Source: Epiperipatus broadwayi
Lineage: Eukaryota; Onychophora; Udeonychophora; Euonychophora; Peripatidae
Assembly: GCA_028023455.1 (NCBI GenBank)
Contig: JAQFVV010006342.1
Coordinates: 517,001-581,000, forward strand
Direction of reading: 5' to 3'
DNA: 64,000 nt
Shown piece by piece: positions 57,561 through 64,000 of the stretch (the stretch's first letter is position 1; every line of letters starts with the position of its first letter). The notes below the pieces were generated by a model. That model was not told where the DNA came from. It worked only from the letters and a program-made list of their open reading frames with translations, and did no database searches. A program made the position numbers and the translations under genes.

Positions 57561-58304
57561 CTAACAATAATAAAAACAATCATATTATAAGTGTAATTAA
57601 TATAAATATTATTATAATCATGTATAAAATATAACTGATAGGATAACTAAAATTACCCTTATTGTATAAAATTAAATACTAAACTTTTGTTAAATTTACA
57701 ATGATACTTAAATTTCACACGACCCTCAACCATCTACGCTATTTCATACTGCTGACACACTTGATCACACACAAGTGAAGGTCTGAGTTCAAACCCCTAT
57801 ATATTACATATTGGAGCACAGGTATAAAAAAGCCTGCACTTTAGAAAAATTCATATATTAAAATGATACTTAAATTGTTGTTTTGTTTTAATTTGAAACG
57901 GTTGTTGTAGTATTAATTAACAAAAAATAAAACTTAGTTTAGATATTTACTATATTTATTATCTTCTGCACATTCACACACACACAAATAACAGATTTTA
58001 TATCATTTGTATTTACTTTTTTACAGACCGTATCAGTGAATATTATATTATTATCATATTAATACTTATATATGATAATAAAAGTATATTAAAAGTAAGG
58101 ATTTTACGGTCCGGTGATTAGGATATCTGATTACCTTGTCCAAATCTGGGCTGATAAAGCGTTGAAAATTTTTTGTCACAAAGAAGTCTTAGATTTTTCT
58201 TTCAGTTAGTTAACCCAGCTAACCATGTAATTACTAATCAGTAAATAATCTTTAGCTATTCTTCATTAGAAAGCGAAACAAAAAAGTAAACGCTTCAAAA
58301 TATC
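57561..58304. other. Presumed HYKK intron with degraded F2 and tRNA-like scrap
   Basis: 57708-57800 is a collapsed F2 foldback (CACACGACCCTCAACC, CACTTGATCACACAC, GGTCTGAGTTCAAACCCC). At 58107-58155 GGTCCGGTGATTAGGATATC resembles a tRNA D-arm/box A but no T arm follows. The rest is AT-rich. Confidence 0.45.
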
Positions 58305-61300
58305 ATCATCATCATCAACCATTATCAATCCACTGCAGGATGAAGGTCTCTCTAAGTTTAACCCATCTTCTCCGATCTTTAGCTTCTCTTCTCCACAACA
58401 CCCCTGCACATTTTCTTATTTCATCCATCCATCTCACATGTGGTCTCTTTCTGGGTCTTTTACAATCTCTTGTAATCCAGTTTGAAATTTCAATTGTCCA
58501 TCTATTATCATCACTTCTAGCAATATGTCCAGCCCAACTCCACTTCAATCTTTTAATTTTTTCAATAAGGTCAGTAACACCTGTTTGTTGTCTTACCCAT
58601 ACATTGCGTTTTCGATCTCTTCTTGTTACTCCCAACATATCTCTCTCCATACTCCTTTGAGTGGTCTGAAGTCTCTGTATTGCTCTTCTATTAAGTGTCC
58701 AAGTCTCAGATCCATAAGTAAGAACAGGTAAAACACATTTGTTAAAAACCATCCTTTTCAAACACATAGGCATATTTCCTTTTAGTATCAAGTTATTTCT
58801 ACCAAAAGCACTCCAACCAAGTTTAATTCTGTGATTAATTTCCTCCATTATGTTTCCATCTGTATTAATAACCTGACCAAGGTATTTGTAAATGTTAACT
58901 TCTTCTAATTCTTCATAATCAATCTTTATTTTCATATTTTGAGCAAATCGATTAAACATTACTTTAGTCTTTTTAACATTTATCTTTAGTCCTACTTTTC
59001 TACTTTCATCTGCTAACTCCATTTCCTGCAGCTCTGAAGCATTATTTGCAAAAACAACTACATCACCTGCAAAATCTAAATGACTTAAATACTCTCCATT
59101 TACTTTCACTCCTTTAGTTTCCCATTTTAATCCACAAAATACTTCTTGCAGCACTGCTGTAAAGAGTTTTGGAGATATGGAATCACCTTGTCTTACACCT
59201 TTCTCAATGTTGATTTTTCCAGTATCATTATGTAATCTAATTGTTGCTGTTGCATTTTTATAAATATTCTTTAAAATATGACAATATCCTGGATCTATAC
59301 CTTGATGATCCAATGCTTTAATCACTGAAGAAATGTGTATAGAATCGAATGCCTTTTCATAATCTACAAATCCAAAACATAATGATAACTCATATTCGTT
59401 TGTCCTTTCTATGACTTCTCTCAATACCTGGATATGATCTATTGTACTAAAACCACTTTTAAATCCAGCTTGTTCTCTTGGTTGGTGGAAATCCAAAGTT
59501 CTCTGTAGACGAGTTGTAATTATCTTGGTAAAATTTTTATATAAAACTGATAAAAGGCTGATAGGTCTGTAATTTCTAATATCTTCTTTATCACCTTTTT
59601 TAAATATTAATATTATTACTGCATTCTTCCAATCTTCCGGTACATCTTTATCATTTAGACATTTGGTATATAACTTTGCTAAAATTGTTTCTATTTCTTC
59701 ACCTGCTTCTTTTAATATATCAATTATAATTCCATAATTTCCTGGAGCCTTTCCTTTCTTCATACACTTAATTGCATGTCTCACTTCTTCATTTAAAATT
59801 CTGGGCAATTCGGAAGATGTAATAGATATAGGAGGTACTTGTTCTTTATTACTATATAATTCTTGATAAAAATCTTCTACCAATTTCATGATGTCATCTC
59901 TCTTTTTAGTAATAATTCCATCTTTTTTTCTTATTGCAGATATAAATTTCCTACCAATACCAAAATGTTGTTTAACATTTTTGATACTTTTATTTTCTTC
60001 TACAGCTTTCCTTGCTATTTCACAGTTATACTTTCTTATATCATTTTCAACTCTTTTCCGTACCATTTTACAAAATTTGAGATATTCAATTCTTTTTAAT
60101 ACATCATTTTTGTATATCTTCATGTTCTTTCTTTTCTTCATAAATTCTCTAGTCTTAGTAGAAATTTTATTAGTCAATTGCTGCTTTTTTCTACCAGCTA
60201 TGTTTGTTGCAGTTTTTAAAAGTGTATCAGTTATTTTCATATTAATTTCATTCAAATCTGAATCATGTTCAAAATCTCCTAACACTTGAAACCTATTTGT
60301 AAGTTCTAATTTAAATTCATTAGAATGTTTCTGAAGATTAGGAATATCAACTGTAAATATTGTTTTTCTTAATAATTTTTGTCTCTCTAGTTTTACATTA
60401 ACACATAACTTACACCTTACTAATCGATGATCACTTCCTGTGTTAAATTTATTAAGAACATTACAATCTTGAAATATGTATTTTCTGTTAGTCAAAATAT
60501 CCAATTCTGCTGTACCTTCATTTGGATGCTTCCATGTCCATTTCCTTTTAACATTTTTCTCAAAAAATGAATTCATAATATAAAGTTTTTCTTTTTCTGC
60601 AAACTCCACAAGTCTATGTCCTCTCTCATTTCTATTACCATAACCAAAATTACCTACAGTAATTTCATCTTTCATTTGTCTACCAATTCTAGCATTAAAG
60701 TCTCCCATAACAATTTTAAAATGTTGTTTACTATGATCAAAAGCCTTTTGTACATCCATATAAAAATCTTCTACTACTTCATCACTATGAGAACTTGTTG
60801 GGCCATAAACCTGAATTATCTGCATTTGGTATCTGCTATTAAGTTGTATAACTAATCTTGCCACTCTATCTGATACACCATCAATCTCCACAATATTGTT
60901 CTTCCACTTTTTATTTATAATGAATCCTACTCCACTTGTATTTCCAATATGTGTATCTTTATAATAGAGTATATGTCCACTTAAATCAATTGTTTCTTCT
61001 CCTTTTCTTCTAACTTCACAAAGTCCAATAATGTCCCATTTAATATAAGACAGTTCTTCTTCTAATTCTTGCAATCTTCCTTCACTTGAAAGTGAGCTAC
61101 AGTTGTAAGTACCTAAATAAAAAGTCGTCATCAAATGGCAGCCTGGGTCCACAATCAGGGGATTCTTTGTACCCTCCGCCTTCGGCCACCAACTGCTGCC
61201 TTGGTTGGTGACTTTACAGCCTCCTGGGAATAAGGGCCATGCTTTATTTTTGTCTGTCATAATTGTATATATGTATTGGAAAAATATTTATCATTTACAC

Positions 61301-61586
61301 AAACATTCATTCTGCCTTATCAGGCACTGAGAAGAAAGACCATGGTGTTTATTGATCTTAAACTCAGAGGTGAAAAGCCAATAAACTCACCACCCTGGCT
61401 AATGCGTGTTGGTGAGCAGCCCATCCATGTTCGTATACTATATGAATAATCACATAGTAATAACAGCTGCAATGACAAGAACGTATGGAGTGGACATTAG
61501 GAATTTGCCCTGCTCGGTTCCTTTAAGGCCTCCAAGAGGAATCAAAGGGTCTTCTTTCAGTTAATAGAAAACTTCTTTCTGCAGCC
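58305..61586 (-). mobile_element. Full-length RTE-clade non-LTR retrotransposon
   Basis: The element lies in the minus orientation, the same as HYKK. Its 3' end is the (GAT)n tract at 58305-58316. It is flanked by identical ten-base direct repeats TCAAAATATC (58295-58304 and 61587-61596), which fit a target-site duplication; the first overlaps the GAT tract by up to three bases. About 330 bases of 5' UTR (61261-61586) contain no frame. The length (~3.28 kb) and single polyprotein frame are normal for RTE. Truncated relatives lie at 6131-6340, 25450-25940 and 27990-28560. Confidence 0.88.
58315..61260 (-). CDS. RTE endonuclease/reverse transcriptase polyprotein (catalytically altered)
   Basis: A 981-residue open frame. 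The N-terminal apurinic-type endonuclease spans ~47-290: YLGTYNCSSL, DIIGLCEVRR (catalytic Glu 82), VYGPTS, VMGDFNARIG (Asp 187), ELDILTNRK and SDHRLVRC (Asp 277, His 278), all intact. The reverse transcriptase covers ~480-800: ILIFKKGDKEDIRNYRPISLL, FVDYEKAFDS (motif A Asp 633), GVRQGDSISP (motif B), then motif C LDFAGDVVVFA at 728-738, where the family has F-A-D-D. The first catalytic aspartate is Gly 732 (GGT for GAT). KAPGNYG at 504-510 has Tyr where relatives have Asp. The C-terminal tail has TYGSETWTL and the GHIARSDDNRW segment common to RTE proteins. The frame is otherwise undamaged, so it cannot self-copy as written but is young. Proteins of this type are often misannotated as craniofacial development protein 2. 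The first Met is chosen because it opens the frame; a start at Met 44, just before the endonuclease, is also possible. Confidence 0.93.
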   Translation of the reverse strand: MTDKNKAWPLFPGGCKVTNQGSSWWPKAEGTKNPLIVDPGCHLMTTFYLGTYNCSSLSSEGRLQELEEELSYIKWDIIGLCEVRRKGEETIDLSGHILYYKDTHIGNTSGVGFIINKKWKNNIVEIDGVSDRVARLVIQLNSRYQMQIIQVYGPTSSHSDEVVEDFYMDVQKAFDHSKQHFKIVMGDFNARIGRQMKDEITVGNFGYGNRNERGHRLVEFAEKEKLYIMNSFFEKNVKRKWTWKHPNEGTAELDILTNRKYIFQDCNVLNKFNTGSDHRLVRCKLCVNVKLERQKLLRKTIFTVDIPNLQKHSNEFKLELTNRFQVLGDFEHDSDLNEINMKITDTLLKTATNIAGRKKQQLTNKISTKTREFMKKRKNMKIYKNDVLKRIEYLKFCKMVRKRVENDIRKYNCEIARKAVEENKSIKNVKQHFGIGRKFISAIRKKDGIITKKRDDIMKLVEDFYQELYSNKEQVPPISITSSELPRILNEEVRHAIKCMKKGKAPGNYGIIIDILKEAGEEIETILAKLYTKCLNDKDVPEDWKNAVIILIFKKGDKEDIRNYRPISLLSVLYKNFTKIITTRLQRTLDFHQPREQAGFKSGFSTIDHIQVLREVIERTNEYELSLCFGFVDYEKAFDSIHISSVIKALDHQGIDPGYCHILKNIYKNATATIRLHNDTGKINIEKGVRQGDSISPKLFTAVLQEVFCGLKWETKGVKVNGEYLSHLDFAGDVVVFANNASELQEMELADESRKVGLKINVKKTKVMFNRFAQNMKIKIDYEELEEVNIYKYLGQVINTDGNIMEEINHRIKLGWSAFGRNNLILKGNMPMCLKRMVFNKCVLPVLTYGSETWTLNRRAIQRLQTTQRSMERDMLGVTRRDRKRNVWVRQQTGVTDLIEKIKRLKWSWAGHIARSDDNRWTIEISNWITRDCKRPRKRPHVRWMDEIRKCAGVLWRREAKDRRRWVKLRETFILQWIDNG

Positions 61587-62079
61587 TCAAAATATCGCCA
61601 TCTACTTAATTGTCAAATATGAGAAGTGTCGTCTTTTCTTTCATTCTTTTTTGGGGAACTGTAAAATCGTTTTCTTTTGTACTAAAATGTGTTGAATAGA
61701 TTTTATATGACAGTAAAAAATAAAAAGTATAAGACAATGCGGCTTCATGCCTTTATTGTTAAGCTTAGATACCTCTTAGATAACAATTTATAATAATACA
61801 CTAAAGTGAAAAGTGATAAACCGTTAAGAATTACAATAATACACTATTAAAAAAAAAAAAAAAAGATTTACATTGGCAAATAAAGTCAGTAAAATGACGA
61901 TAGATAACTCATTTATTCATTTGTATGCACTAAATAAATGTGACAGACATCTGTACAAAACATTGTCTTTCTATATTCCCTGATAGCTCAAACCTATATA
62001 AGTCAATCTATTAAGACAATAAAGCAAATTACTCAATGATTTAATAGGTTTATAAATGTAGATGATAACAATGAACCCT
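61587..62079. other. No gene seen
   Basis: Target-site copy at 61587-61596, then AT-rich sequence with an A-run at 61848-61864. Confidence 0.5.
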
Positions 62080-62217
62080 TAGGCTATCAACAATCTTTAT
62101 ATTTGCAATCTTTAATGTCTATATAAATATTTCAGACAGACAGACAGACAGACAGACCGACCGACCGACAGACAGACAGACAGACCGATCGACAGACAGA
62201 CAGACAGACAGACAGAC

Positions 62218-62287
<70 letters not shown>

Positions 62288-62380
62288 AGGTAGTATCTTT
62301 ATTGTTAATGGAGGTTGCATTTACTATAGATTGAGATTGTTGATAGCTTGATTGTTATTAAGACAATCTATAGATGATGA
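62080..62380. repeat. R-repeat copy interrupted by GACA/GATA microsatellite
   Basis: TTGCAATCTTTAATGTCTATATAAATAT (by parts) and, after the microsatellite, ATCTTTATTGTTAATGGAGG and TAGATTGAGATTGTTGATAG match the R array at 36796-38090 in reverse. Between them (62134-62286) lies about 150 bases of GACA then GATA tetranucleotide. The Leu/Ser/Tyr repeat frame across it (62132-62320) is a translation of the microsatellite, not a gene. Confidence 0.75.
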
Positions 62381-62687
62381 TAGCATGTAACAAAAGTGAA
62401 CATTTTCTAAATTTTAAAAAATTTAGATGTAATAGGCAAGTTCATTCATTTCATTAAAATTTGTAAAAATTAGTTATGCATACACAGGGCAGTATCCGAC
62501 AATTGGGGAAATGGATGTAACTTAATCTAAAAAAAAGACTTCATTTGATCACAATGCATATTTAGAGTAACTCCTATTTTCTTCCAGTATCTATAGCCAT
62601 ATATTTAAAATTAAAATAAATGGTAATATTAATTTCTACACGTGCACACACATAGCAAGATAATGGATCTCATAACATGCACGGGGG
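62381..62687. other. No gene seen
   Basis: AT-rich sequence ending in a G-run at 62683-62693. Confidence 0.5.
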
Positions 62688-62766
62688 GGGGGGCGAACCT
62701 GCAACAACCGTCTGCAACCAACTGCTTGCGGTTGCGCTGACCTCTCGGCCAACAACGCTTGCCAAA
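62688..62766 (-). repeat. tRNA-Leu/Ser-like repeat head
   Basis: On the minus strand a box-A-like TGGCCGAGAGGTC and a box-B-like AGGTTCGCCCC occur at tRNA-like spacing with GCAACC/GGTTGC pairing between. The acceptor stem is not closed (GGCAAGC against the poly-G/C run), so it is a tRNA-derived repeat or pseudogene rather than a working tRNA. Confidence 0.4.
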
Positions 62767-62874
62767 AAGGCTTACAACTTTTCTTTTAGCAATTGGTCCA
62801 TAGACCATCCAATTGACCTTCCAATATTTGTCACAAAATGGATATCTAATTATTCTTCCTGGAGAGTAAAACGA

Positions 62875-62950
62875 ATCCCATGTTGTCTAATAGTTATGAT
62901 AATTAGCTTTCATCTAGGAGCCTGGATTCGATTCCCAGTTTGGAAATATT
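62875..62950 (+). repeat. tRNA-like repeat head
   Basis: TTGTCTAATAGTTATGATA (box-A/D-arm-like), then an anticodon-arm-like CTTTCATCTAGGAG, then CTGGATTCGATTCCCAG, a good T arm with GATTCGATTCC box B. Acceptor pairing is poor. The following ~150 bases (GGCGCAGTAATACGGGC and on) could be the SINE body. The 62677-63108 frame across this region is incidental. Confidence 0.4.
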
Positions 62951-63919
62951 ATTGTTCTGTACAACATGGCGCAGTAATACGGGCAGACTGGAATTCATGG
63001 TCCTTGGGTAGCAGCTCAGCTTTCATGTCTGGTGCTTTAATTTCTTGTGAGTTCCTCAGCAATAAACCAAATAAAAGCGGGATGAAAAACTGTGGAAATC
63101 TTCAGTGATAAGCCAGTAAGGCTTTCATCTATATTGTTTCTTTATAAAAGACTATTTGGGTGAATTCTTCTCAGCACTAAACTGTTGCTTATCTTTCACT
63201 TATATAATAAAATACTAATTAAGTGTAACTTCGTATTAGCACAGTTTCAACAAAATATCTTGTAAAAAGCAATTGTGTATAAAAAGAATACAATAAGCCC
63301 TGATTGGATGATAGTTAATGACCAAATAATAAAAAAAATTTTAATTAAATATTTTTTGATATTTTTGTTTATATATATATAAGCATATAGTAAACACACA
63401 AAATAAATTAGTATAAATTTAAGGCAATAATTAATAAAACAAAATATTATTTGCAAGATATTTAATTTCATTAAATGCAAATAAAATTTCAAATATCTTA
63501 AAATTTATTTTATTTTTAATTTGTTGGTTTTCATGGAAACTAAGATTTATTTTAGTTTCTTTTTTCTTGATCTTTTATCAATAATTTGATTTAAAATCGC
63601 GATATAGTTCAGGCAGCTAATTATGTAACGGATTTCATTTTTCTTAACTAATTAAAGCTCTTTTTATGATATAAAAAGGTAGCATTTTTTAAGTTTCACA
63701 ATAAACGATAATATAGCTAAATACGTAATAAGCATGGAAATTAATATATCTTAGATTTGTACCTATAAAAATGCATGTGTATATATATATACATTGACGG
63801 AATCAAGCCCGAATACTGATCTTGTTGGTCTTGGAATTAAAAAAAAACAAAAACAAGGTTTAAAAAAACAGAGAAAAGAAATACATTAATATATGTACTT
63901 AGTAACCTTCACACCACCA
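62951..63919. other. No confident gene
   Basis: To about 63115 a less AT-rich stretch that may belong to the tRNA-like repeat; beyond that plain AT-rich sequence. The minus frame at 63247-63492 is Ile/Tyr-rich low complexity. Confidence 0.45.
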
Positions 63920-64000
63920 CATTCTTTTAAAACAGATGAATGAAGACATAGTAAAAGACAAATGACCTCTGTGCTGAACCAGGATTCATCAGTTGGTCCA
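63920..64000 (-). repeat. F2 repeat cut by the window edge
   Basis: GACAAATGACCTC, CTGAACCAGGATTCATCAGTTGGTCC match F2 in minus sense. The core CTGATGA and GACCAA are present but the GAAATA segment after stem II is deleted. Confidence 0.5.

Noticed and set aside
59863-60289. Plus-strand frames within the RTE element
   Set aside because: Antisense shadows of the polyprotein gene.
58315-61260. Annotation as craniofacial development protein 2
   Set aside because: That label is a common misannotation of RTE endonuclease/reverse transcriptase proteins; the reverse transcriptase and endonuclease motifs decide.
62132-62320. Open frame with repeating Ser/Ile/Tyr and Val/Cys/Leu
   Set aside because: It is a direct translation of the GACA/GATA microsatellite.
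62688-62950. Functional tRNA genes
   Set aside because: Box A and B are present but acceptor stems do not close and the anticodon arms are irregular.

Overview
This is an AT-rich (roughly three quarters A+T by eye), intron- and repeat-dominated stretch of an invertebrate animal nuclear genome. The evidence is spliced exons with GT/AG boundaries, a 15-kb intron, an RTE-type non-LTR retrotransposon, hAT-type and other inverted-repeat elements, tRNA-derived short repeats, and many (TA)n and tetranucleotide runs. The phylum cannot be fixed from the sequence. There is no bacterial or operon-like organisation and no CRISPR array.

Cellular genes are sparse and lie on the minus strand. (1) The last two exons of hydroxylysine kinase (HYKK, the APH-fold protein AGPHD1) lie at 57560-57380 and 42387-41927. 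A 14,992-bp intron separates them and the reading phases agree. (2) A terminal exon of an unrecognised multi-pass membrane protein lies at 12099-11645. Upstream exons of both genes were not found. The only long open reading frame, 58315-61260, is the 981-codon polyprotein of a full-length RTE retrotransposon. It has a matching 10-bp target duplication but carries substitutions at two reverse-transcriptase signature residues, including the catalytic aspartate.

The most striking content is a set of interspersed repeats that carry hammerhead-ribozyme architecture: CTGANGA, stem II, GAAA, a two-base-pair helix III, a UH cleavage site, then a stem I with an internal loop. I see three families. F1 has a ~448-bp monomer in tandem and inverted arrays at 45.4-46.4 and 51.5-53.1 kb, with degraded copies at 0.2 and 31 kb. 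F2 is ~250-300 bp with about ten copies and a tRNA T-arm-like end. F3 is at 21.5 and 44.1-44.8 kb. Copies keep pairing while their stem sequences differ, and others show inactivating substitutions. F1 arrays look like metazoan retrozymes, with one ribozyme per tandem monomer.

Layout: 0-11 kb, repeats, MITEs and hAT/RTE remnants; 11.6-12.1 kb, membrane-protein exon; 13-25 kb, a 2.1-kb LTR-like element, F3 and hairpins; 25-29 kb, decayed RTE pieces around a 1.35-kb foldback; 29-41 kb, F2, a 525-bp near-perfect tandem duplication, a ~320-bp tandem array and foldbacks; 42-57.5 kb, HYKK exons and the repeat-filled intron with F3, F1 and the second LTR-like copy; 57.6-64 kb, upstream HYKK intron or flank with the RTE element, a GACA/GATA run and tRNA-like repeats.
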